Source: OMPR01 sp965183835
GTDB taxonomy: Bacteria; Pseudomonadota; Alphaproteobacteria; Rhodobacterales; Rhodobacteraceae
Direction of reading: 5' to 3'
Length of the DNA stretch: 64,000 nt
NCBI GenBank assembly: GCA_965183835.1
Contig: CBCYME010000023.1
Coordinates: forward strand, 124,001 to 188,000
Positions 43,122 to 52,221 of the stretch are shown piece after piece. Positions within the stretch are counted from its first letter, which is position 1. Every line of letters starts with the position of its first letter. The notes below the pieces were generated by a model. That model was not told the DNA's origin, made no database searches, and saw only the letters and a list, made by a program, of their open reading frames with translations. The position numbers and the translations under genes are program-made.

Positions 43122-44084
43122 ATGCAAGGCAATGCCCCAACACCAGATGGTCAGGTCGCTGACGCGCCACAAGACAACTGGGTCGACAAATATGCCCCTG
43201 CGTTTTCACGCCCCTATCTGCGCCTGAGCCGTGCAGACCGACCAATCGGGACATGGCTGCTGCTAATCCCCTGTTGGTGGGGGCTTGCGCTGGCCATACT
43301 GGACGACCAGAGTCCCAGCCTGTTTGATCTGTGGATCGCAGTTGGCTGTGCGATGGGTGCGTGGTTGATGCGCGGTGCAGGGTGCACGTGGAATGACATA
43401 ACGGATCGGGATTTTGACGGACAGGTCGAACGCACCCGCTCGCGACCGATCCCGTCTGGGCAAGTGAGCGTCATTCAAGCCTTGGTATGGATGATCCTGC
43501 AGGCCTTGCTGGGTCTGGCAATCCTGTTGACCTTCAATCAGGCCGCAATCGCGCTTGGTGTCCTCTCGCTGTTGCCTGTCGCTGTTTACCCTTTTGCAAA
43601 GCGGTTCACGTGGTGGCCGCAAGTCTTTCTGGGCTTGGCGTTCAACTGGGGCGCCCTTTTGGCATGGACTGCGCACAGCGGATCATTGGGCCCAGCCGCT
43701 TTGTTCTTGTACGCCGCTGGCATCGCGTGGACGCTATTTTATGACACGATCTATGCCCACCAAGACACCGAAGACGACGCCCTGATCGGTGTCAAATCAA
43801 CCGCTCGCTTGTTTGGACAGGATACCGCCCGCTGGATGAAATACTTTCTGGTCGCAACCGTATCACTGATGGGGCTGGCCGTGATCGAAGCCGGACTGCC
43901 CGATGCTTCTTTTCTAGCGCTGGGTCTGGCCTTGGTAGGCCCCTGGGCAATGGGGTGGCACATGACATGGCAGCTGCGTGGGTTGGATATCGAAGACAAC
44001 GCAAAGCTGTTGCAGCTCTTCCGCGTCAACCGCGACACTGGCTTCATTCCGCTTATCTTCTTTGGTGCTGCGCTGCTGGCGTGA
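43122..44084 (+). CDS. ubiA: 4-hydroxybenzoate polyprenyltransferase
   Basis: 320 residues, about nine transmembrane helices. Attaches the polyprenyl chain to 4-hydroxybenzoate in ubiquinone synthesis. Both Asp-rich motifs are present: NDITDRDFDGQVERTRSRP and DTIYAHQDTEDDALIGVKSTA. Start at 43122 gives a normal N-terminus; 15 more upstream residues would overlap rsmE. Uses the product of ispB at 4.8 kb. Confidence 0.95.
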   Translation: MQGNAPTPDGQVADAPQDNWVDKYAPAFSRPYLRLSRADRPIGTWLLLIPCWWGLALAILDDQSPSLFDLWIAVGCAMGAWLMRGAGCTWNDITDRDFDGQVERTRSRPIPSGQVSVIQALVWMILQALLGLAILLTFNQAAIALGVLSLLPVAVYPFAKRFTWWPQVFLGLAFNWGALLAWTAHSGSLGPAALFLYAAGIAWTLFYDTIYAHQDTEDDALIGVKSTARLFGQDTARWMKYFLVATVSLMGLAVIEAGLPDASFLALGLALVGPWAMGWHMTWQLRGLDIEDNAKLLQLFRVNRDTGFIPLIFFGAALLA

Positions 44085-44147
44085 TTGCGTCCACGGGGCT
44101 GGGAATGTATGACGACACTCAAAGACCATACGAAATAGAACTGAAAT

Positions 44148-46082
44148 ATGCGCATCCCTCTTTCGATTGTGGTCGCCTTGACCTTTCTACTGGCTGCAGG
44201 AGTATCTCTTGTTGCTGCCAGCTTTGCTGTTACCGCGGTAGAGGAAAACTCTGAAATTGCAGTCCGCCGGACGCTCGATGAACAAGGCCACGCCTGGGCC
44301 GAGGTTCAGGCAGATGGGCTGCGTGTCGTTGTGAGCGGCATCGCCAAAGATGAAGCCACTCGCTTTAACGCCCTCAGCGTGATTGGCGGCGAAGTGGATC
44401 CATCGCGGGTCATCGACCAGATGGAAATCACACCCACGGCGGATCTTGCGGCACCACGGTTTTCCGCCGAAATTCTGCGCAATGACTCCGGTGTTTCCAT
44501 TATTGGTCTCATTCCAAGCAGCGTTGACCGTGACGCGATCATCCAAGCCCTGCGGGATTTGAATGATGCCAGCAAAGTCACAGACTTGTTAGAAGTGGCA
44601 GACTATCCCAAGCCCACGGGCTGGGATGATGCCATGAGCTACGCCTTGGCGGCCCTTCGCGTGTTGCCCCGTTCAAAAGTCTCGGTAAGCGCAGGACGGG
44701 TTGCCGTGACTGCGATCTCTGACAGTCGCGCTCAAAAGGAAAAGCTTGAACAGGAATTGACCAAAATGGCCCCGCCCAGTCTTAGGATTGGATTGGACAT
44801 TGCTGCCCCTCGCCCTGTGATTACGCCCTTTACGCTGCGCTTCATCCTCGATGAAACAGGTCCCCATTTTGATGCCTGTTCGGCACAGGATGCCGTTGCC
44901 AAAAAGCGTATTCTCGATGCCGCCCGCACCGCCGGTCTAGAAGGCCACGCAGAGTGCACCGTGGGAATGGGTGTTCCCTCCCCGAACTGGGCGCGCGCAT
45001 CACAGTTGAGCATTCATGCGCTTTCAGAACTCAAGATGGGGTCCGTCACCATTGCAGATGCCGATATCACCCTGATCGCCGCCCAAGGTACGGATCCGGC
45101 GCTTTTTGATCGAGTGATTGGCGAGTTGGAAACAGCTCTGCCAGATGTTTTTGCTTTGCATCCCGTGTTGCCAGAACCTGAAACAACCGACACCGCCGGC
45201 CCCCCCGAATTCACAGCCACCCGCAGCCCCGAAGGGCTGGTGCAGCTGCGCGGACGCCTGAGCGATGAAAACCTGCGCCGCATGGTCGACAGCTATGCAA
45301 AAGCGGCTTTTGGATCGGCTTCGGTTTACACTGCGACTCGCCTGACCCCCGATTTGCCCAGTCAGTGGCCAGTGCGTGTCCTTGCGGGACTGGAAGCCCT
45401 GTCTTTCCTCAAGAACGGCGCCCTGACGGTGACACCGGACAAGCTTAGCCTGCGCGGTGTGAGCGAACAGAAAGATGCGAAGTCTGAAATTGCGCGTCAC
45501 CTGTCGGAAAAGCTGGGCGAAGCGCAGAATTATGAGCTTTCAATCACCTACCAGGAACCGCCAGAGCCGCTGGATAAGGATATCGCTCCCGAGGAATGCG
45601 AAGCCCGGATCGCGGATATCCAAAGTCGTGCCAAAATTGCCTTTGAACCGGGATCGGCGACAATTGCCACAGAGTCGTTGAAAACTGTCGATCTGATCGC
45701 CGAAGTCTTAAAGGTTTGCGGCCCGATCAGAATGGAGATTCAGGGACACACGGATAGTCAGGGCCGTGCGACCATGAACCAACAACTCAGCCAGTCGCGC
45801 GCGCAATCTGTTCTCAACGAGCTCCGCGCCCGCCGTATTTTGACGTCCAGCTATGCAGCCGTCGGATATGGGGAAACACAGCCCATTGGCGACAACGACA
45901 CCGAAGAAGGTCGTGAGGCAAACCGGAGAATTACATTCAGGTACATCCGCCCCACCGATCTGGAAGAAACCGAAACGACGCTGGACACGATCGCAGAGCA
46001 ACCGACTGACGCCACTGAGGGCACATCGGAAACTGCAACAGACCAAGACACCAAGCCAGCGGATGCTGGAGAGGATCAGTAA
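44148..46082 (+). CDS. large OmpA-family periplasmic/outer-membrane protein
   Basis: 644 residues. N-terminal signal peptide or membrane anchor (RIPLSIVVALTFLLAAGVSLVAA). About 450 residues of repeated alpha/beta units follow, with BON-like stretches such as GLRVVVSGIAKDEATRFNAL and SIIGLIPSSVDRDAIIQAL. The C-terminal OmpA-like peptidoglycan-binding domain has IEIQGHTDSQG-type text (EIQGHTDSQGR), then NQQLSQSRAQSVLNEL and GREANRRITFRY. It resembles Mycobacterium ArfA-type OmpA proteins only in layout. The next gene starts directly after its stop. Confidence 0.85.
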   Translation: MRIPLSIVVALTFLLAAGVSLVAASFAVTAVEENSEIAVRRTLDEQGHAWAEVQADGLRVVVSGIAKDEATRFNALSVIGGEVDPSRVIDQMEITPTADLAAPRFSAEILRNDSGVSIIGLIPSSVDRDAIIQALRDLNDASKVTDLLEVADYPKPTGWDDAMSYALAALRVLPRSKVSVSAGRVAVTAISDSRAQKEKLEQELTKMAPPSLRIGLDIAAPRPVITPFTLRFILDETGPHFDACSAQDAVAKKRILDAARTAGLEGHAECTVGMGVPSPNWARASQLSIHALSELKMGSVTIADADITLIAAQGTDPALFDRVIGELETALPDVFALHPVLPEPETTDTAGPPEFTATRSPEGLVQLRGRLSDENLRRMVDSYAKAAFGSASVYTATRLTPDLPSQWPVRVLAGLEALSFLKNGALTVTPDKLSLRGVSEQKDAKSEIARHLSEKLGEAQNYELSITYQEPPEPLDKDIAPEECEARIADIQSRAKIAFEPGSATIATESLKTVDLIAEVLKVCGPIRMEIQGHTDSQGRATMNQQLSQSRAQSVLNELRARRILTSSYAAVGYGETQPIGDNDTEEGREANRRITFRYIRPTDLEETETTLDTIAEQPTDATEGTSETATDQDTKPADAGEDQ

Positions 46083-46394
46083 ATGAACCGGACCGAATTC
46101 ATCATCGCCACTGCCATCATCCTCTTTGTCGCATTCGCCATGGGGTGGTTTGCAAACTGGCTGGTCCATCGCGTGACACGCGTTCGCCAAAGCGACGTAG
46201 CCGATCTGGACCGAATGAGCCAAGAGCTGCACGAAGCGGAAGAAACCCGCGATCAGGCCATCACGTACCTACAGCAGCGCGAGGCAGAACTTACAAATCA
46301 GCTAACACAAACCGAGGCAGAGCTGGCAGCGGCCATGGATGGCCTACGTGCCGCACGTCAAGACGCCGAAGAGCTCAGAACGCAACAGGGGTGA
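46083..46394 (+). CDS. small membrane-anchored coiled-coil protein
   Basis: 103 residues. One N-terminal transmembrane helix (IIATAIILFVAFAMGWFANWLV) followed by a long charged heptad region (DLDRMSQELHEAEETRDQAITYL ... LTQTEAELAAAMDGL). No named family recognised. It abuts the OmpA-like gene with no gap and is surely cotranscribed, so it may be its inner-membrane partner. Confidence 0.8.
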   Translation: MNRTEFIIATAIILFVAFAMGWFANWLVHRVTRVRQSDVADLDRMSQELHEAEETRDQAITYLQQREAELTNQLTQTEAELAAAMDGLRAARQDAEELRTQQG

Positions 46395-46633
46395 GACGGC
46401 CAAGCTCAGCGTAAATAAGACCGAAGATCTCATTTATTGCGCAGTATTTTTTAATACAACACACTTGAAAAAACTCTTGGGAATTCAGGTGTTTGGGCTG
46501 GGCAAATCCCTCTTAAAATGAAAAGAAGAGCCCCATAATCTTATCCTTGTGATACGCACACTGTCAGGCGGTTTTCTCCAACCTGGGGTGGCCTGCTTTT
46601 GACGGAATGTGCGTGCCCAACAAAGGTCCTGAT
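46395..46633. other. 239-base intergenic region, no gene seen
   Basis: Relatively AT-rich gap between the coiled-coil gene and the CBS gene. It includes GTATTTTTTAATAC, a weak AT-rich inverted repeat, but no convincing intrinsic terminator or RNA gene. The promoter of the CBS/transporter pair should lie here. Confidence 0.4.
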
Positions 46634-47122
46634 ATGGGTTTAAAATGCATTGACGTAATGGTTCCGCAACACAAGCAAAGAACCATCCACCCCGACGACA
46701 GCATTGCCGCCGCCTTCAACACCATAAAAAACAGTCGCGCCCGCTTCCTGCCGGTGGTTGACGAAAACGGCCTCTACAGAGGCGTGTTTACAGCACCAAC
46801 GCTTCTGAAACTTATCCTGCCTCGTGCAGCGACAATTGGCATGGGCGCAGATAGCACCCGCGTGCCAATGGAAAGTCTGGGGTTTATGAACCTCAGCAAT
46901 TCTGATTTTGATGCTCAGCTTGGGCGTTTGAAAGACGAAAAAGTGTCGGACAACATGTCTAATCCGGCCAACATCCCAGTAACCGCCCCCGACACCCCCG
47001 TGATGGAGGGGATTTTTCTGGTCTACAAATTTAAGCGACACGTCATTTTGGTGGAGCCAGAAACCAACCGTTTTGTAGGAACCGTAAGCGCAAACTCCCT
47101 GCTTGATAACGTTCTAAGCTAA
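46634..47122 (+). CDS. CBS-domain protein
   Basis: 162 residues, MGLKCIDVMVPQHKQRTIHP and onward. Two CBS-like halves (IHPDDSIAAAFNTIKNSRARFLPVVDENGLYRGVFTA and VTAPDTPVMEGIFLVYKFKRHVILVEPETNRFVGTVSA) would form one Bateman module that binds an adenine nucleotide. ATG at 46634, preceded by AAAGG, is preferred to ATG 46607. It lies 21 bases before the transporter gene and may gate it. Confidence 0.85.
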   Translation: MGLKCIDVMVPQHKQRTIHPDDSIAAAFNTIKNSRARFLPVVDENGLYRGVFTAPTLLKLILPRAATIGMGADSTRVPMESLGFMNLSNSDFDAQLGRLKDEKVSDNMSNPANIPVTAPDTPVMEGIFLVYKFKRHVILVEPETNRFVGTVSANSLLDNVLS

Positions 47123-47143
47123 CAAGAAAACCGGACAAAACCC

Positions 47144-48508
47144 GTGACAACTCAATCTACTTCACACGGAGGGGCCACCCTCTCCGTTCCCGATCTTTTG
47201 GGCATTGAGCCGCTTTGGATCGCAACCGGCATCCTGATCTTGGTCTATGCCGTCCTCATCACTGAAAAGGTGAACCGCGCCATTCTGGCGATGCTGGGCG
47301 CCTCGTTGATGGTTCTTTTCGGCATCATCAATCAGGAACAAGCCATTGGCGGGGTGGATTCAAACACACTTGCCCTGCTCATTGGCATGATGGTCATCGT
47401 GGGTATCACCAGCAAATGTGGCCTGTTCCAATACGTTGCGATCAAGGCATCCAAAGCGGTCAATGCCAACCCCACAGGCATCTTGATCATGCTCACGCTG
47501 ATCACCGCTGTGTTTTCTGCCCTGCTTGATAACGTGACCACAGTGCTGTTGATTGCGCCGATCACCTTGCTGATTACCGATGCACTTGAAACACGAGTCT
47601 TTCCCTTTTTCATCGCCGAAATTCTGGCCTCGAACGTGGGGGGCACCGCCACGTTGATCGGGGATCCGCCCAATATCATCATCGGGTCCGCAGCGGGCCT
47701 GAGTTTCAATGAGTTTGTCGTCAACCTTGCCCCGATTTCTGCCATTTGCTTGGTCGTCCTGACAGGGATCATTTACCTGATGAACCGAAAAGAACTGGCC
47801 GCGATCCCCGCCGAAGCCAGCGCCCGGATCATGAAATTCAAAGAAAACGAAGCGATCACAGACAAGCCCTTGATGTTCAAATCTCTGGGCGTTCTTGGCT
47901 TAGTGATCTTGGGGTTTGTGGTAGGGCACGGTTATGGTGTTCAGCCCGGAACCTCAGCGCTTGCTGGGGCGGCGTTCCTGATGTTGCTGGCCTACGGCCA
48001 CCAAGACGGCGAAGAACAATCTGAGAGCGTGCACCACATCTTTGGCGAAGTCGAATGGGTCACTATCTTTTTCTTCGGTGGCCTGTTTGTGATTGTGGCC
48101 GGCGTTGAACATGTTGGCCTGCTCGCGTTCTTTGGGGAAAAGGTGCTGGAACTGACCCAAGGCGATCTGATGATGACATCATTCTTCATCTTCTGGGCCT
48201 CAGGCATTTTGTCAGCCATTCTGGACAACATCCCCTTTGTTGCCACCATGATCCCACTGATTGAATCCACCGCAGATACATTCGGCGGCCCCGAGGCGAT
48301 CGAACCCTTGTGGTGGTCCCTAGCGCTCGGCGCATGTTTGGGCGGCAACGGAACACTTTTGGGGGCGTCAGCCAACCTGACCGTGGCTGCCTTTGCTGAG
48401 AAAGCAAAACAACCCATCGGTTTCATCGCATTTATCAAGATCGCGTTTCCGATCATGATCCTGACGCTGATGATCGCCAATGTGTATATCTGGCTGCGGT
48501 ATTTCTAA
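47144..48508 (+). CDS. ArsB/NhaD-superfamily ion transporter
   Basis: 454 residues, 11-12 transmembrane helices. Two inverted repeats carry FSALLDNVTTVLLIAP and LSAILDNIPFVATMIP, and the first also has NVGGTATLIGDPPNIIIG, a text shared by NhaD Na+/H+ antiporters and the P/OCA2 protein group. Substrate could be sodium, an oxyanion or a dicarboxylate; NhaD-type is my best guess. Starts at GTG 47144. Paired with the CBS gene just upstream. Confidence 0.85.
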   Translation: MTTQSTSHGGATLSVPDLLGIEPLWIATGILILVYAVLITEKVNRAILAMLGASLMVLFGIINQEQAIGGVDSNTLALLIGMMVIVGITSKCGLFQYVAIKASKAVNANPTGILIMLTLITAVFSALLDNVTTVLLIAPITLLITDALETRVFPFFIAEILASNVGGTATLIGDPPNIIIGSAAGLSFNEFVVNLAPISAICLVVLTGIIYLMNRKELAAIPAEASARIMKFKENEAITDKPLMFKSLGVLGLVILGFVVGHGYGVQPGTSALAGAAFLMLLAYGHQDGEEQSESVHHIFGEVEWVTIFFFGGLFVIVAGVEHVGLLAFFGEKVLELTQGDLMMTSFFIFWASGILSAILDNIPFVATMIPLIESTADTFGGPEAIEPLWWSLALGACLGGNGTLLGASANLTVAAFAEKAKQPIGFIAFIKIAFPIMILTLMIANVYIWLRYF

Positions 48509-48526
48509 AGCCGATCGACGAGACAG

Positions 48527-48560
48527 CAAAAAGCGACGCGAAGGCCCCCTTCGTGTCGCT
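48527..48560 (-). terminator. Rho-independent terminator of the uvrC-pgsA-moaDE unit
   Basis: AGCGAC-G-CGAAGG (48532-48544) pairs with CCTTCG-T-GTCGCT (48548-48560). On the - strand the stem is followed by TTTTT and lies 22 bases after the moaE stop. On the + strand the tail lacks T, so it serves the - strand operon. Confidence 0.88.
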
Positions 48561-48582
48561 CACTTCAAATTTACAACGCTTT

Positions 48583-49029
48583 CTACCAGCGCTTTAACGC
48601 ATCTTCGTCTGCGTCCTTGGCGGCAACCCAATCCGCCCCCTGCCCGGTGATTTCTTTCTTCCAGAACGGCGCACGGGATTTCAGATAATCCATCAGATAT
48701 TCAGCCGCCTCGAACGCATCCTTGCGATGTGGTGCAGCTGTTGCGACCATCATAATCTTATCACCGGGGGCCAAGCGACCGTGGCGGTGAATGACCAATG
48801 CATTTCCCAATGACCAACGATGCATGGCCTCTTCAGCAATCTTGGCCAAGGCATTTTCAGTCATACCGGGATAATGCTCGATCTCCATCACATCCAGATC
48901 ACCGCGCGCCAAATCGCGAACAACACCTGTGAATGTTACGATTGCTCCGTCGGCAGTTCCTGCAGCGTCAGAAAAGGCATTGGCCTCAGCCCCGAAATCA
49001 AAAGGCGCCTCCTGAACCAGCACGCGCAT
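48583..49029 (-). CDS. moaE: molybdopterin synthase catalytic subunit
   Basis: 148 residues. MoaE signatures: GAIVTFTGVVRDLARGDLDVMEIEHYPGMTE, VIHRHGRLAPGDKIMMVATAAPHRKDAFEA and the KSRAPFWKKE motif with the catalytic Lys. Together with MoaD it converts precursor Z (cPMP) to molybdopterin. Four bases separate it from moaD. Confidence 0.96.
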   Translation of the reverse strand: MRVLVQEAPFDFGAEANAFSDAAGTADGAIVTFTGVVRDLARGDLDVMEIEHYPGMTENALAKIAEEAMHRWSLGNALVIHRHGRLAPGDKIMMVATAAPHRKDAFEAAEYLMDYLKSRAPFWKKEITGQGADWVAAKDADEDALKRW

Positions 49030-49033
49030 AGGG

Positions 49034-49279
49034 TCAGCCTCCAGTCATTGGGGGAAAAAACGCAACTTCGCGCACACCCGCCAAAGGCGCATCAAAATCC
49101 GACAGTTCCTGATCCAGTGCCACGCGCAACGCGCTGAGGTCAGAAAACGCAACTTCGTACCGCTCTTCTTTAGCGCGCAGCTCTTCAATCAAATCTGTCA
49201 CGGTGATTGCGTCGGTTTCGATCCGCTCCTTGGGCAAGCCAATGCGTTCCCGAACCCAAGCGAAATAGAGCACATCCAT
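49034..49279 (-). CDS. moaD: molybdopterin synthase sulfur-carrier subunit
   Basis: 81 residues of ubiquitin-like fold ending in the required Gly-Gly (VREVAFFPPMTGG), which is thiocarboxylated to carry sulfur. Begins MDVLYFAWVRERIGL. Sits between pgsA (3 bases upstream) and moaE. Confidence 0.96.
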   Translation of the reverse strand: MDVLYFAWVRERIGLPKERIETDAITVTDLIEELRAKEERYEVAFSDLSALRVALDQELSDFDAPLAGVREVAFFPPMTGG

Positions 49280-49282
49280 GCG

Positions 49283-49945
49283 TCAACTCTCTCTTACGTG
49301 TGGCAAGGCTTTGCGGAAATAGTCCACCCCGGTGAGGGCGGTCAGACCGGCAGCCACCCACAAGAGCGACAGTCCAAGCCACCACGTGTATTCCATGCCC
49401 GCCAGTTTCCAGCGCAGCCCTTGCAAATCTTCTTCGCGCCCCATGAGAATATCGTCGATCAACTGTGCATCCATGCCCCAGGCACTCATACCCAGATAGT
49501 GCTCAAAAACACCCTGTCCAAACAGAACAGCAATCGCCACCATTTGGGCGGTGGTTTTCCACTTGGCCAAATTGGTTACTTTGAGCGTCCCAGCTGTATC
49601 GCCTAGGTATTCCCGCAGACCAGATACAAACACCTCACGGAACAGGATCACGGTGGCTGGCAGCACCAACCAAGGGGACATCGACGAATATCCTACGATC
49701 ACCATCAGAGCGATCACAACCATCGCCTTGTCCGCGATCGGATCCAACATCGCGCCCAGTTTGGTTTCCTGTTTCCAGGCCCGGGCCAGATAGCCATCGA
49801 ACCAATCGGTGATGGCCGCCACGACAAACAACATCAACGCAAGCCAATCGGCGTAAGGCCGAGTGAAATACAAGAACATCAGAGCCACGCCAGGAGCAGC
49901 AATCAGGCGCAGCGCGGTCAGAATATTAGGTAAGTTCCACGTCAT
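49283..49945 (-). CDS. pgsA: CDP-diacylglycerol-glycerol-3-phosphate 3-phosphatidyltransferase
   Basis: 220 residues. Makes phosphatidylglycerophosphate in the inner membrane. The CDP-alcohol phosphotransferase motif D-G-x2-A-R-x8-G-x3-D-x3-D is present (DGYLARAWKQETKLGAMLDPIAD). Several transmembrane helices. Part of uvrC-pgsA-moaD-moaE, a common alphaproteobacterial order. Confidence 0.95.
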   Translation of the reverse strand: MTWNLPNILTALRLIAAPGVALMFLYFTRPYADWLALMLFVVAAITDWFDGYLARAWKQETKLGAMLDPIADKAMVVIALMVIVGYSSMSPWLVLPATVILFREVFVSGLREYLGDTAGTLKVTNLAKWKTTAQMVAIAVLFGQGVFEHYLGMSAWGMDAQLIDDILMGREEDLQGLRWKLAGMEYTWWLGLSLLWVAAGLTALTGVDYFRKALPHVRES

Positions 49946-50058
49946 GACCGGACCCTACATCGCGACTGGGAAACATGAAAGCCGGGTGCGGCAAATTCCA
50001 CCCCCACAACGACTCTCTGGTTCAGAGTTCTGAGAAACATCATGCGCGCCACATGGCC

Positions 50059-51933
50059 TTAGCCCTTGTCGTGAAAGAAATCATAGATCGTCTCTGCCAG
50101 AGCATCGGATATGCCATCAACCGCTTTGAGGTCTACCAAATTCGCCCGGCTCACCGCCTTGGCGCTGCCAAAATGCGCCAACAGGGCCCGTTTGCGCGTG
50201 GCCCCAACGCCGGGCACCTCGTCCAGTGGCGTGGCCCCGATCGCCTTGGCGCGTTTGGCCCGGTGGGTGCCAATCGCAAAGCGGTGTGCCTCGTCCCTCA
50301 GACGCTGAACAAAATAGAGCACGGGGTCATTGCGTTGCAGCGCAAAGGCGCGTTCGCCTAAGCGATGGAATTCTTCCTTGCCGTGATCCCGATCTACGCC
50401 TTTGGCGACCCCGACCATGGGAATATCCTGAACCCCATGCGCCGCCATGATTTCTGCAACCGCGCTGACCTGCCCCGCGCCCCCATCAATCAGCAACAAA
50501 TCCGGCCAAAGCCCTTTGTCCCGATCCGGATCTTCCTTTTGCAATCGGGTAAAGCGCCGGTTCAGCACCTCTTTCATCATACCAAAGTCATCGCCGGGCG
50601 TCAGGTCGTCGCCGCGAATGTTGAACTTGCGATAGGCGTTTTTCATGAACCCATCCGGGCCCGCAACGATCATACCGCCCACCGCATTCGTACCTTGAAT
50701 ATGTGAGTTGTCGTAAACTTCGATGCGTTGCGGGGGACCGTCGAGCTGAAACGCCTCGGCCACCCCGCGCAACAGCTTGGCCTGTGTCGCGCTTTCGGAC
50801 ATGCGCCGCGCCAAAGATTCGCGTGCGTTTCGAACTGCACCTGAGATCAGCTCGGCCTTTTCACCCCTTTGCGGCACAAGGATTTCAACCTTACGCTCCG
50901 CTTTTTCACCTAAAGCCTGTTCCATCAGATCGGCATTTTCGATCCCATCAGAAAGGATCAACTGTCGCGGTGGTTCTTTATTGTCATAGAACTGTCCTAG
51001 AAAGGCTTCCATCACCTCGGCGGCCGAGACATCCGGCCCCACACGAGGATAGAAATCCTGATTGCCCCAGTTCTGATTGGCACGGATGAAAAAGACCTGC
51101 ACACAGACTTGCCCGCTGTCCATGTGCAACCCGATAACGTCCGCTTCGGCGACGCCACGCGGGTTGATACCCTGCGTGGTTTGAACCTGCGTCAGCGCAC
51201 GAATCCGATCCCGCAGCCCGGCCGCACGTTCAAATTCCATCGCCTCGGATGCCTCTTGCATCTGAACCGCCAGCTCTTCTTGGATTTTGGTAGATCGCCC
51301 AGACAGAAACCGTTCCGCATCATGCACGCTTTCAGCATAGGCCTCTTCCGTGATCAGCCCCACACAGGGCCCCGAGCAGCGTTTGATCTGGTGCAACAGG
51401 CAGGCACGTGTCCGCCCCGAAAACATAGAATCTGAACAGTTCCGCAACAGAAACGCTTTTTGCAGTTGGTTCAGTGTCCGGTTGACGGCTCCCGCACTGG
51501 CAAACGGGCCGAAATAGGTGCCCTTTTCCTTTTTTGCCCCCCGGTGCTTTTTGATCTGCGGAAAGCTGTGATCTTTGGCCACCAATATGTTTGGAAAGCT
51601 TTTGTCGTCCCGCAGCAGAACGTTGTATTTCGGTTTAAGCTGCTTGATCAGGTTCTGTTCAAGCAACAACGCTTCGGTTTCAGTGCGGGTTGTCAAAAAC
51701 ATCATCGAGGCCGTGGCCGCGATCATGCGTTCGATGCGCCCAGAATGCCCGGGGCGTGAATAGTTCGAGACCCGCGCACGCAAATTGCGGGCCTTACCAA
51801 CGTACAGAACCCGGCTTTCACTGTCCAACATCCGATAGACGCCGGGCGAGCTGTCCAACGTCTTTAGATACCCCTGAATCCGGGCATATCCTGTAACTTC
51901 GGGGTCTGATGAAGGGTCGGGTTGGTCTGCCAT
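50059..51933 (-). CDS. uvrC: excinuclease ABC subunit C
   Basis: 624 residues. Makes both incisions in nucleotide excision repair. N-terminal GIY-YIG nuclease (SSPGVYRMLDSESRVLYVGKARNL), a UvrB-binding UVR motif (AVQMQEASEAMEFERAAGLRDRI), an RNase-H-like second nuclease (RIEVYDNSHIQGTNAVG, LLIDGGAGQVSA) and C-terminal HhH motifs (LDEVPGVGATRKRALLAHFGS). ATG 51933 gives the usual length; a GTG at 52005 would extend it into the AT-rich region. Confidence 0.95.
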   Translation of the reverse strand: MADQPDPSSDPEVTGYARIQGYLKTLDSSPGVYRMLDSESRVLYVGKARNLRARVSNYSRPGHSGRIERMIAATASMMFLTTRTETEALLLEQNLIKQLKPKYNVLLRDDKSFPNILVAKDHSFPQIKKHRGAKKEKGTYFGPFASAGAVNRTLNQLQKAFLLRNCSDSMFSGRTRACLLHQIKRCSGPCVGLITEEAYAESVHDAERFLSGRSTKIQEELAVQMQEASEAMEFERAAGLRDRIRALTQVQTTQGINPRGVAEADVIGLHMDSGQVCVQVFFIRANQNWGNQDFYPRVGPDVSAAEVMEAFLGQFYDNKEPPRQLILSDGIENADLMEQALGEKAERKVEILVPQRGEKAELISGAVRNARESLARRMSESATQAKLLRGVAEAFQLDGPPQRIEVYDNSHIQGTNAVGGMIVAGPDGFMKNAYRKFNIRGDDLTPGDDFGMMKEVLNRRFTRLQKEDPDRDKGLWPDLLLIDGGAGQVSAVAEIMAAHGVQDIPMVGVAKGVDRDHGKEEFHRLGERAFALQRNDPVLYFVQRLRDEAHRFAIGTHRAKRAKAIGATPLDEVPGVGATRKRALLAHFGSAKAVSRANLVDLKAVDGISDALAETIYDFFHDKG

Positions 51934-52221
51934 TTTTTCCAGATCTGATTCTTGGATTGTCTGCAATCTTAGCAAGCTTCTTTCAAGAGAAAATAAGTCC
52001 ACCAAAACTGTGGATAACTCTGAAGATAACTTCTAATCCCGTTCAGAATCTCCTTAGTTACTTGGCTTCACAGCAATCTGCCCAAAATTTAAGCAAAACG
52101 TTAAGCCACTGATAGTAAATGTAAAAATACTAAAATCGTAGCAAGTATTTGAAAACAAACGCCTTTTTGTAACGCTTTCGTAACAGAAGTTAACGCGGTG
52201 CAAAACTTTTGAAAACTTGTC
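51934..52221. other. 288-base AT-rich intergenic region with a consensus DnaA box
   Basis: No gene seen, apart from a possible upstream extension of uvrC. Contains TGTGGATAA at 52009-52017, the exact reverse complement of the TTATCCACA DnaA box. It also has many A/T runs, TTAA half-sites at about 52089 and 52101, and two GANTC methylation sites (51947, 52046). It must hold the uvrC promoter and could be a regulatory or replication-linked site. Confidence 0.45.

Noticed and set aside
52089..52104. CtrA-type TTAA-N7-TTAA site
   Set aside because: The two TTAA half-sites are 8 bases apart rather than 7, and no second site was seen.
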